Source: Leptolyngbya sp. SIO4C5
GTDB lineage: Bacteria > Cyanobacteriota > Cyanobacteriia > Phormidesmidales > Phormidesmidaceae
NCBI GenBank assembly: GCA_010671965.1
Contig: JAAHIC010000080.1
Location: 1-11,262, forward strand
Length of the DNA: 11,262 nt
Direction of reading: 5' to 3'
The first letter of the stretch is position 1; every line of letters starts with the position of its first letter. The notes under the pieces were generated by a model. It saw nothing but the letters and a program-made list of their open reading frames with translations. It had not been told where the DNA came from and did not search any database. Below are positions 6,915 through 11,262 of this stretch, in pieces. The translations under genes and the position numbers were made by a program.

Positions 6915-7160
6915 TTAGCAGAGGGAGCAGCGCTTAGTCAGAATCACCATCACTTCGTTAGGCCGATCGGTGGGCATGGGCTGGCTCCAGGCCGTGGCTT
7001 CGGCGTAACCCAGTATGTGCAGCCGGTGGATTTCTAGCCGTACGCAGGGCAGGGGGCCAAACATCATCAGCCGCACGTGATCGCCGCTGTTGGCTTGTTC
7101 GCGGGTGGGAACGGCGATCGCGGGGGAAGGGCGATCGCTGCCATGATTTTCTTGAAACAT
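6915..7160 (-). CDS. Small conserved cyanobacterial protein of unknown function
   Basis: This 81-residue protein resembles a small hypothetical protein I associate with cyanobacteria, recognised by VRLMMFGPLPCVRLEIHRL followed by LGYAEATAWSQP, a PTDRPNEVM turn and a C-terminal ILTK. I know of no assigned function. The core (residues 27-75) is compact and mixed alpha/beta in character. The N-terminal 25 residues are polar and probably disordered. It has no signal peptide or membrane helix. Two Cys sit at the very end (KRCSLC). The frame stays open upstream to 7268, but the start at 7160 is decided by a perfect AAGGAG 7 bases before the ATG, and the upstream residues would come from low-complexity DNA. 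It stands alone between repeats, and a large inverted repeat lies directly upstream where its promoter should be. Confidence 0.75.
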   Translation of the reverse strand: MFQENHGSDRPSPAIAVPTREQANSGDHVRLMMFGPLPCVRLEIHRLHILGYAEATAWSQPMPTDRPNEVMVILTKRCSLC

Positions 7161-7167
7161 GAGTGTA

Positions 7168-7173
7168 CTCCTT
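7168..7173 (-). promoter_or_regulatory. Strong Shine-Dalgarno of the small conserved gene
   Basis: AAGGAG on the minus strand, 7 bases before the ATG at 7160. It fixes the start of the 81-residue protein over the longer open frame that reaches 7268. It is the clearest ribosome binding site on the cyanobacterial side of the window. Confidence 0.8.
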
Positions 7174-7187
7174 GAGTGAATTTGAGC

Positions 7188-7339
7188 CTGGGAGGGGAAG
7201 GCGGAAGTAGGTAAAGGATGAAGGATGAAGGCAGAACGACGAAGTGAAAGGCTTTCAACCTCTATCACCTCACTCTGTAATTTCTGCCTTTTTCCTTCTG
7301 CCCTCTACCTTTTTCCTTCTGCCTTTCCCTGATCCCCAG
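7188..7339. repeat. Large imperfect inverted repeat, purine arm and pyrimidine arm
   Basis: The left arm (7188-7236) is purine-rich, with a tandem GGATGAAGGATGAAGG. Its reverse complement aligns with the pyrimidine-rich right arm (7282-7339), which has two TTTTTCCTTCTGCC units. The arms meet perfectly at GGCAGAA / TTCTGCC on the inside and CTGG-type / CCAG on the outside, with mismatches and a few gaps between. The central 45 bases are unique. The structure could form a long hairpin or cruciform, and the short units probably change length by slippage. Reading frames across it are low-complexity and not credible as genes. It occupies the presumed promoter region of the small conserved gene. 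Confidence 0.6.
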
Positions 7340-7350
7340 AACCAAAAACT

Positions 7351-7489
7351 CAGCCACCCCGACAACTTGCAACGCAAATCGAGGTGGCTGGTGGTACACT
7401 GCACCACTAGCCGCCAGACTGCTGTAGACAGTTTGGGGGTCAGCTCTCTAGACGGTGTTTCCAGCACCTCTAGGGAGCGCTAAGTTTTT
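7351..7489 (+). ncRNA. Candidate structured small RNA
   Basis: About 140 bases can fold into successive stems that end in an intrinsic terminator: CAGCCACC (7351-7358) with GGTGGCTG (7383-7390), GTGGT (7391-7395) with ACCAC (7403-7407), a weak ACTG/CAGT stem near 7418-7432, and the terminator hairpin at 7443-7478 followed by TTTTT. No credible protein frame overlaps. No promoter is obvious, and I match it to no named family (not tRNA, 6S, Yfr1 or a known riboswitch as far as I can judge). It is proposed from structure and terminator alone. Confidence 0.35.
7443..7489 (+). terminator. Intrinsic terminator of the candidate small RNA
   Basis: GCTCTCTAGA (7443-7452) pairs with TCTAGGGAGC (7469-7478) over 10 bp with one U-G pair. 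The loop adds an inner GGTG/CACC stem. Five T follow at 7485-7489 after a short spacer. It terminates plus-strand transcription, and the only thing upstream on that strand is the non-coding stretch 7340-7442. Confidence 0.6.
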
Positions 7490-7640
7490 GAGTCTGTGTG
7501 AATAAGCTGTAACGTTTGGACTGCCACAGCTTAATGGGTGAGTGTACGACATTGGGCGATCGGCGTCAATAGCGGTGCGAAGCTATGCATCTAAAGGGCT
7601 TCTCACGCGCGTCCCCCTTGGTTGAGTACGTGAGTATAAA
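7490..7640. other. Non-coding stretch with several hairpins
   Basis: No gene is supported here. Three inverted repeats are visible: TAAGCTGT (7503-7510) with ACAGCTTA (7526-7533), ATAGC with GCTAT near 7569-7586, and CTCACG (7602-7607) with CGTGAG (7629-7634). The stretch lies just past the point where homology to the integrase remnant ends. I looked for integron attC-type core sites in these hairpins and found none that convince. Confidence 0.4.
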
Positions 7641-7871
7641 AGCCTGGTTTTGAGTAGAGGCTGCAACCTACTCTTGCACCGCTAGATGGGTGAGAAAGGC
7701 TTCTTCTAGTTCAGGAACACCCATCTCTTGGGGATGAGGCTTGTCATGAAACAAGATGTCACAGCGAATCCATTGCACATAGGTTTGTTCCGTGCGGTAG
7801 GAATAATGCTTCAAACGAATAGCCTCTCTAACCTGGTCGAGTAGCTTCTTAGAACTAGGTTCTGCTTGCAT
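7641..7871 (-). pseudogene. Decayed integron-integrase-like tyrosine recombinase N-terminus
   Basis: From the ATG at 7871 the frame gives 67 residues that match the N-terminal SAM-like (core-binding) domain of integron integrases: KLLDQVREAIRLKHYSYRTE, QTYVQWIR, LFHDKPHPQEMG, AFLTHLAV. A TAG stop (7670-7668) then interrupts. The same frame reads on after the stop as VAASTQNQA (7667-7641), which is exactly how this family continues (LAV..xVAASTQNQALSALLFLYR). Beyond 7641 the similarity vanishes. The usual WIRRFI core reads WIRCDI, a further sign of decay. The catalytic domain with the R-H-R-Y residues, about 200 residues, is absent, so no active recombinase is made here. It marks past integration or rearrangement next to the CHAT gene. 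Confidence 0.82.
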
Positions 7872-7952
7872 GAGTAGACTGCCTGAAAAGAGCTGATGAA
7901 TAAACTCTAAGCAAACTTAACCTGAAACTGAAGGGATGATTATACTGAATCA

Positions 7953-7989
7953 TTCCACCTATTTACTCGTATGGGGATTTTAGGTGGAA
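7953..7989. repeat. Inverted repeat upstream of the CHAT gene
   Basis: TTCCACCTA (7953-7961) and TAGGTGGAA (7981-7989) form a perfect 9-bp inverted repeat around 19 bases. No T run follows, so it is not a terminator. It lies in the AT-rich interval between the integrase remnant and the CHAT gene, about 145 bases before its start, and could be a regulator-binding site or the trace of a small repeat. A further AT-rich palindrome (CAATTT-AA-AAATTG, 8090-8103) lies nearer the gene. Confidence 0.4.
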
Positions 7990-8133
7990 ACTTTCCCTCT
8001 AATAATAGTTATGCAGCGCAAGGTTATTCAGGAATGCCTCACTTCAAGAATATTTGCGATGCCAATAGGCTGTTCCTTTTTCTGGAATACAATTTAAAAA
8101 TTGAATAAAGTCAATTGACCTTAGGTAATTTGC

Positions 8134-8643
8134 ATGGATGATGGTGCAACCTTAAAGTCGATATTGCTATTGGCTGCAAATCCCAAAGGGTCGGTAAGTT
8201 TGCGCTTGCAAGAAGAGGAACGGGAAATTAAGGAGCGCTTGCGTTTAGCTGGATATGGCAAAGTGCCCATCAACTCCACTGGAGCGACCCGAACCAGAGA
8301 TATTCAGCAGGCAATGTTGGATTTCAAGCCCCAGATTGTACATTTTACAGGTCATGGAACCGGTGAAGATGGTCTGGCTTTTGAGAATGTAATGGGGCAC
8401 CTCAAGCTGGTTGATTCAGATGCATTAGCCAATCTATTCAAACTTTTCTCTAGTCACGTAGAATGTGTCGTTTTGAATGCCTGCTATTCAAGGTTTCAAG
8501 CTAAGGCTATTGCGCGACACATTGACTATGTAGTTGGTATGGAGCAGGCAATAGGCGATCGTGCAGCAATTGAGTTTTCCATTGGTTTCTATACAGCTCT
8601 AGGAGCAGGAGAATCAATTGAGTTTGCTTATAAGCTTGGTTGT
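8134..8643 (+). CDS. CHAT-domain (caspase-like) protein, 3' end lost at the junction
   Basis: The first 170 residues are a CHAT domain, a caspase-fold cysteine protease module frequent in cyanobacterial signalling, cell-death and phage-defence proteins. The opening ILLLAANPKGS...LRLQEEEREI is typical. The His-Cys dyad is visible as His74 in HFTGHGTGEDG and Cys117 in CVVLNACYS, followed by YVVGMEQAIGDRAAIEFSIG and GAGESIEFAYKLGC. Relatives continue with NAIQL-type residues and often a partner domain, but here the frame runs into unrelated GC-rich DNA after Cys170. Residues encoded from 8644 to the stop at 8910 are foreign. The start at 8134 is supported by the domain starting at once; only a weak AGG precedes it. 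Base composition is visibly more AT-rich than the genes upstream, which with the integrase remnant suggests an acquired gene. Its natural partners and substrate are unknown. Confidence 0.85.
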
Positions 8644-8646
8644 ATA
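8643..8646. other. Chimeric junction between cyanobacterial and alphaproteobacterial DNA
   Basis: To the left is AT-rich cyanobacterial CHAT sequence, family-typical up to the TGT codon at 8641-8643. To the right is GC-rich sequence whose minus-strand App1-like frame is family-typical up to the GT of a Val codon at 8647-8646. Both genes therefore lose their 3' ends at the same 2-4 bases. There are no terminal repeats, target duplication or transposase. The palindrome GTATAC (8642-8647) straddles the point, probably by chance. Confidence 0.85.
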
Positions 8647-8908
8647 CCTCGTCGGTCTCGTAGACCTCGCGCATCACCTTCAGGCGCGACAGCGTGCCCT
8701 CGCCGTGGTCGATGCGGCGGCGGCTTTCGAGTACGCGGCCCGACAGGTAGATGCGGCTGTCGCTGCGATAGCCCGCATAGCACGCGATCTGCGCGCTTTC
8801 CGGCTTGTGTTCGCCGAAGATGCGGTAGCGGACGCGGTCGAGCGCATCTTCCAGGGCGACGAGGCTGTGCACAGCCGTCCGCGACAGCCGGCTGGAGAAC
8901 AGGTGCAT
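8645..8908 (-). CDS. App1-type phosphatidate phosphatase-like protein (DUF2183), N-terminal fragment
   Basis: The 88 residues from the ATG at 8908 match the N-terminal part of DUF2183/App1-like proteins, a group named after yeast phosphatidate phosphatase App1. The recognisable parts are IACYAGYRSDSRIYLSGRVLE, the family's Y-GY...GRVL strand region, then LKVMREVYETDEV, the helix ending in ETDEV that precedes the next strand. The catalytic DxDxT motif of the HAD-type domain would lie further on and is lost at the junction, so function rests on the N-terminal match alone. The frame is open upstream to a TTG at 8998, but the ATG at 8908 is preferred because the matching residues begin near it. 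It diverges from the alpha/beta hydrolase across 89 bases that must hold both promoters. After codon 88 the frame reads into cyanobacterial DNA. Confidence 0.72.
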
Positions 8909-8997
8909 GAGCGCCGGTTCTGGGGGCCGGCAGCCGACGCGGCAACCCGCCAATCGGAGAGTAGGCCGCCGGTCGCCGCGTTGGTAGATCGCCGACA

Positions 8998-9903
8998 ATG
9001 GAGGAGTTTGCCTGGTTCCCGCCGCCGGACAGCGGCATGCGCGCTCGCTTCGTGGAGGCGAACGGCCTGCAGTTCGAGCTCGTGGAAGCGGGCGCGGAGG
9101 GCGACCGGCTGGCGATCTGCCTGCACGGCTTTCCCGAGCTCAACCTGTCCTGGCGGCACCAGATCCCGCTGCTGGCGGAGCAGGGCTGGCGCGTCTGGGC
9201 GCCGAACCTGCGCGGCTACGGCGCCAGCGCGCGGCCGAAGGGCGCCGCCGCCTACCATATCGACACGCTGACCGAGGACATCGGCGCGCTGATCGACGCG
9301 GCGAAGGCGGAGCGCCCCGCGTTCGAAGTCATGCTCATCGCGCACGACTGGGGCGGCGCGATCGCGTGGGACTTAGCCATGCGGCGCGTGCGGCCGCTCG
9401 ATCGGCTGGTCGTCATGAACATGCCGCATCCGTTCACCTTCGCGCGGTCGCTGCGGCTCTCGCCGGCACAGCGGCGGCGCAGCTGGTACGTCTTCTTCTT
9501 CCAGCTGCCGAAGCTGCCGGAGGCCCTGATGCGCGCGAACGGCGCCCGCGCCGTGCGGCAGGCCTTCAGGGGCATGGCCGCGAACCCCGAGCGCTTTCCG
9601 AGCGACATCCTCGACATCTACGCCGCGGCGGCGCTGCGGCCGGGCGCGATGACGGCGATGATCAACTATTACCGCGCGATCCGGATGGCACGCGGGCGCG
9701 TGGCCGCCAGCGACCCGCGCGTCGACGTGCCCACGCTGCTCGTCTGGGGCACCGCGGACGAGGCACTGGGCCTGGAGACGCTTGACGGCATCCACGCTTA
9801 TCTACCGGACCTGACATTGAAATTTCTGCCGGGCATTTCGCACTGGGTGCAGCAGGACGCGCCGGAGGAAGTAAACGCAATCCTCAGGGACTGGCTCACC
9901 TGA
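8998..9903 (+). CDS. Alpha/beta hydrolase, epoxide hydrolase-like
   Basis: The 301-residue protein is a complete alpha/beta-fold hydrolase of the epoxide hydrolase/haloalkane dehalogenase type. The oxyanion motif HGFPE (43-47) and the SWRHQ that follows it are typical of epoxide hydrolases. The nucleophile elbow AHDWGG gives Asp117; Asp254 in GTADEAL is the likely charge-relay acid and His282 in GISHWVQ the general base. Cap-domain tyrosines that could polarise an epoxide are Tyr164 and Tyr224/225. It acts in the cytoplasm (no signal peptide) and would hydrolyse an epoxide or related substrate to a diol; the substrate cannot be told, and dehalogenase or ester hydrolase activity remains possible. 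The start at 8998 is chosen for the usual N-terminal length; Met14 (9037) is the alternative. Codons strongly favour G or C in third position. Confidence 0.85.
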   Translation: MEEFAWFPPPDSGMRARFVEANGLQFELVEAGAEGDRLAICLHGFPELNLSWRHQIPLLAEQGWRVWAPNLRGYGASARPKGAAAYHIDTLTEDIGALIDAAKAERPAFEVMLIAHDWGGAIAWDLAMRRVRPLDRLVVMNMPHPFTFARSLRLSPAQRRRSWYVFFFQLPKLPEALMRANGARAVRQAFRGMAANPERFPSDILDIYAAAALRPGAMTAMINYYRAIRMARGRVAASDPRVDVPTLLVWGTADEALGLETLDGIHAYLPDLTLKFLPGISHWVQQDAPEEVNAILRDWLT

Positions 9904-9934
9904 ACGCCGAGGCCGACATGTTGTCTGCCGCAAG

Positions 9935-9967
9935 AAAAAAGGGCCGCTCCTCCCCGGAACGGCCCTT
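9935..9967 (-). terminator. Terminator of the complete PEP-CTERM gene
   Basis: On the minus strand AAGGGCCG (9967-9960) pairs with CGGCCCTT (9946-9939), followed by a run of six T, 25 bases after the PEP-CTERM stop codon. The plus-strand alpha/beta hydrolase ends 31 bases to the left, so the hairpin may stop both convergent transcripts, although the plus-strand side has only a weak T run. The trailing sequence CGGCCC-TTTT-CTTGCG is nearly the same as in the terminator of the neighbouring paralog. Confidence 0.8.
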
Positions 9968-9992
9968 CTTCAGGTTCAGCGCTGCGGACGCG

Positions 9993-10715
9993 TCAGGCCT
10001 TGCGGCGGCGCCTGGTCATGGCGATCCCGGCGAGACCGAGGCCGAGCAGCCCGAGAACGCCCGGTTCGGGGACATCCGTCGTGATCTGGTCGAACTGGAT
10101 GTCGAGTGCGGACGGCCCCGTTACGCGGATGGACAGGCCATCGGCCACACCGTTGAGCAGATCGGTGTTGAACGACAGCGACCGGAACTCCGAACTGCCA
10201 GGCGCGATGGTGCCGGACTCGGTGAACTGGTCCGCCAGCGTACCGTTCACGAACAGCGAGAAGGTCCGCGAATTCGCATCGGCGAAGATCGTCCGCAGAT
10301 CGACGCGGCCGGTCGCATTGGTGCCGGCAATGCCGGCGAAGGCGTCTTCCAGCGCATAGCTGAGCTGGACATAGGCGTTCACGCCGGCATCGGCGGAATA
10401 CTGAAGCGAACTGCCGTTGATTTCGGCGGTCGCCGCGCTGTCCGCAAAGGCGACGCTGTTCAGCCGCAGGATCCCGAGCCTGTCGAGGCCACTCGGCATG
10501 ACGGACTGGAGATCGGACGTATCTTCCGTGACGATGGTCTGCCCACCAGAGCCGTCGTCGAAGCTGCCGACCGCAAGGACCGCATCGGTTGTGGACCCGC
10601 CGTCTTTCGTGAACGCCGTATCGAAATTATCGAGCGTGATCGTGACGGCTGCAGCTGGCGCGCTGAACGCCAGCGTTGCGACGCCGGCAAGCGCTGCTTT
10701 GGAAATCATCTTCAT
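9993..10715 (-). CDS. PEP-CTERM sorting domain protein (exported)
   Basis: The 240-residue protein has a signal peptide at 1-23 (KMISK, hydrophobic core, cleavage after SAPAAA before Val24). It then has a Ser/Thr/Asp/Gly-rich beta-type body, and a PEP-CTERM sorting signal: VPEP (215-218), a glycine/leucine membrane segment (GLLGLGLAG) and RRRRKA at the end. Such proteins are exported, then cleaved and anchored or released by an exosortase, usually in bacteria that make exopolysaccharide; the body has no domain I recognise. It contains no Cys after the signal peptide. The ATG at 10715 follows AGGAG-TAGGG by 7-11 bases. A strong sigma-54-type promoter lies 48-64 bases upstream. The next gene on this strand is a paralog. 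No exosortase is in the window. Confidence 0.9.
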   Translation of the reverse strand: MKMISKAALAGVATLAFSAPAAAVTITLDNFDTAFTKDGGSTTDAVLAVGSFDDGSGGQTIVTEDTSDLQSVMPSGLDRLGILRLNSVAFADSAATAEINGSSLQYSADAGVNAYVQLSYALEDAFAGIAGTNATGRVDLRTIFADANSRTFSLFVNGTLADQFTESGTIAPGSSEFRSLSFNTDLLNGVADGLSIRVTGPSALDIQFDQITTDVPEPGVLGLLGLGLAGIAMTRRRRKA

Positions 10716-10762
10716 TTGGCACCCTACTCCTAAAACTCAGTGCCCCCGCACGGGAAGAGCCA

Positions 10763-10779
10763 TGCAGGGGCCGTGCCAA
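10763..10779 (-). promoter_or_regulatory. Sigma-54 (RpoN) -24/-12 promoter of the PEP-CTERM gene
   Basis: The minus strand reads TTGGCACGGCCCCTGCA, against the consensus TTGGCACG-N4-TTGCA. The invariant GG and GC are 10 bases apart as required, and only one base of the -12 element differs. Transcription would start about 12 bases on, near 10752, giving a leader of about 37 bases that contains the AGGAG ribosome site. Sigma-54 control through PrsK/PrsR is known for PEP-CTERM genes in other bacteria. Confidence 0.75.
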
Positions 10780-10815
10780 GCAGACCAAAATTCAAGTATC
10801 CGAGTGCCTTAGGGG

Positions 10816-10834
10816 GCAGAGCATCACCCTCTGC
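10816..10834 (-). promoter_or_regulatory. Palindrome, candidate activator site for the sigma-54 promoter
   Basis: GCAGAG-N7-CTCTGC is a perfect 6-bp inverted repeat about 70 bases upstream of the predicted start of transcription. Sigma-54 promoters need an upstream-bound activator, and this is the clearest dyad in the interval. That it binds a PrsR-like response regulator is inference. Confidence 0.4.
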
Positions 10835-10919
10835 AACGGAAAGGCGTAAAATATTCCGACGATCGAATTTGCGTCACTGCGGGAGGCTGTCGCTTTTTCC
10901 GCCGGCGTGGGCAGGACGC

Positions 10920-10954
10920 AAGAAAGGGGCCGCCCGAACGACTTCGGACGGCCC
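10920..10954 (-). terminator. Terminator of the second PEP-CTERM gene
   Basis: On the minus strand GGGCCGTCCGAA (10954-10943) pairs over 12 bp with TTCGGGCGGCCC (10938-10927), with one G-U pair and a 4-base loop, followed by CTTTCTTG. It lies 22 bases after the stop codon of the partial PEP-CTERM gene. Position and sequence resemble the terminator of the downstream paralog. Confidence 0.75.
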
Positions 10955-10976
10955 ACTGATCATTCGGATGCGGAAG

Positions 10977-11262
10977 CTACCGTGTCCGGCGGCGGCGCGC
11001 CAGGCCAAGACCGGCAAGGCCAAGGCCGAACAGGGCGATCACGCCAGGCGCCGGCACCTCGCTGGGCGGCGGGGGCACGTCGAGCTGCATGAAGTCGAGC
11101 TCGTAATCCAAGCCGCCAATGAGACCGTCGACGGAAAAGGTGAACTGATCGTTCGTGAGGTTGAGCAGCGACGTGTCGAAAGACAGCGACTGGGTGTAGG
11201 CAGGAAAGCTGGGGTCACTGTCGTCGGCAACCTGGAAACCGGTGATCTGGCTCGCTTGGGTA
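10977..11262 (-). CDS. PEP-CTERM-type protein, C-terminal part (5' end outside window)
   Basis: The last 94 residues of a gene that begins beyond the right edge. The end is a PEP-CTERM-type signal with VPAP in place of VPEP: EVPAPGVIALFGLGLAG, then LGLARRRRTR and a TAG stop (10979-10977). A proline-rich linker (VPPPPSE) precedes it. The body resembles the neighbouring paralog: QSLSFDTSLLN here against RSLSFNTDLLN there, at about the same distance from the C-terminus, followed in both by alternating beta-type residues and a final Asp-Val before the signal. It is therefore a tandem paralog, exported and probably processed by the same exosortase. VPAP variants are found in alphaproteobacterial PEP-CTERM sets. 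It has no ATG within the window. Confidence 0.85.
   Translation of the reverse strand, partial: TQASQITGFQVADDSDPSFPAYTQSLSFDTSLLNLTNDQFTFSVDGLIGGLDYELDFMQLDVPPPPSEVPAPGVIALFGLGLAGLGLARRRRTR

Noticed and set aside
7244..7483. Short frames across the low-complexity inverted repeat
   Set aside because: Composition is driven by CTTCTGCC/GGATGAA units, with no ribosome site or family match.
7490..7640. Possible integron attC sites next to the integrase remnant
   Set aside because: The hairpins lack paired core sites (GTTRRRY/RYYYAAC) and there are no cassettes.
8507..8644. C-terminal part of the minus-strand App1-like frame
   Set aside because: It is the antisense of the CHAT gene read through the chimeric join, so it is not protein from either organism.
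8632..8647. HindIII (AAGCTT) and GTATAC sites at the junction as cloning scars
   Set aside because: AAGCTT lies inside normal CHAT codons, and GTATAC is explained by the bases contributed from each side; neither proves a ligation.
8644..8910. C-terminal 88 residues of the plus-strand reading frame that begins with the CHAT domain
   Set aside because: This part is Arg/Pro/Gly-rich out-of-frame sequence of the minus-strand App1-like gene beyond the junction; it is not a natural CHAT partner domain.
8618..9345. Several overlapping 170-220 codon frames around the junction and the hydrolase start
   Set aside because: They are Arg/Ala-rich shadows typical of GC-rich DNA and overlap better supported genes; some cross the chimeric join.
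9358..9365. HIP1 octamer on the alphaproteobacterial side
   Set aside because: A single copy inside GC-rich coding DNA is expected by chance and does not make this side cyanobacterial.
9918..10733. Long plus-strand reading frame of 271 codons opposite the PEP-CTERM gene
   Set aside because: It is a GC-rich shadow frame. The minus strand encodes a signal peptide, PEP-CTERM tail, ribosome site, promoter and terminator.
1..11262. CRISPR arrays, tRNA or rRNA genes
   Set aside because: I saw no regularly spaced direct repeats with unique spacers, and no tRNA or rRNA signatures on either strand.

Overview
The window joins two unrelated genomes. Bases 1 to about 8643 are from a cyanobacterium: the HIP1 octamer GCGATCGC occurs more than a dozen times, and the genes are cyanobacterial types (Slr1334-like phosphohexomutase, GUN4-like/WD40 protein, CHAT protease, small conserved cyanobacterial protein). 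I would guess a filamentous Leptolyngbya/Nodosilinea-like lineage, but genus cannot be settled here. From about 8645 to the end the DNA is very GC-rich, with GC-ending codons and PEP-CTERM proteins, as in an alphaproteobacterium (sphingomonad-like is a guess). The change is abrupt and cuts two unrelated genes tail-to-tail at the same few bases. No mobile element lies at the join. The simplest reading is a chimeric clone, read or assembly from a non-axenic cyanobacterial culture or mat.

Cyanobacterial side, left to right. A DUF1232/YkvA membrane protein (minus) ends in a terminator built from two HIP1 octamers. A hairpin-rich leader precedes a two-gene unit on the plus strand: a phosphohexomutase resembling the glucose-1,6-bisphosphate synthase Slr1334, then a UPF0178 (YaiI/YqxD) protein. 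A terminator-like hairpin sits only 24 bases before the next start codon, that of an exported protein with a GUN4-like domain and about eight WD40 repeats. A convergent gene encodes an alkaline-phosphatase-superfamily hydrolase.

Bases 6445-8133 hold little protein and much structure: two copies of a palindromic repeat (one with a second small palindromic repeat inserted in it), an unassigned terminator, an 81-residue conserved protein with a strong ribosome binding site, a large imperfect inverted repeat, a candidate small RNA with its own terminator, and a decayed integron-integrase-like N-terminus. An AT-richer stretch then carries a CHAT-domain (caspase-like) gene, cut after 170 codons by the join. 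This stretch looks like an accessory island.

Alphaproteobacterial side. The first 88 codons of an App1-type phosphatidate phosphatase-like gene (minus) are cut at the join. A complete epoxide-hydrolase-like alpha/beta hydrolase (plus) diverges from it. Two tandem paralogous PEP-CTERM genes (minus) follow, with matching terminators. Upstream of the complete PEP-CTERM gene is a near-perfect sigma-54 -24/-12 promoter and, farther upstream, a palindrome that could bind an activator. This fits the known RpoN/PrsR control of PEP-CTERM proteins. Exosortase and PrsK/PrsR are not in the window.

I see no complete new multi-gene system. The best leads are the sigma-54 control of the PEP-CTERM gene, the exported GUN4-WD40 protein with an attenuator-like hairpin, the CHAT gene beside a recombinase remnant, and the candidate structured RNAs. 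Any story linking genes across base 8644 should be distrusted.
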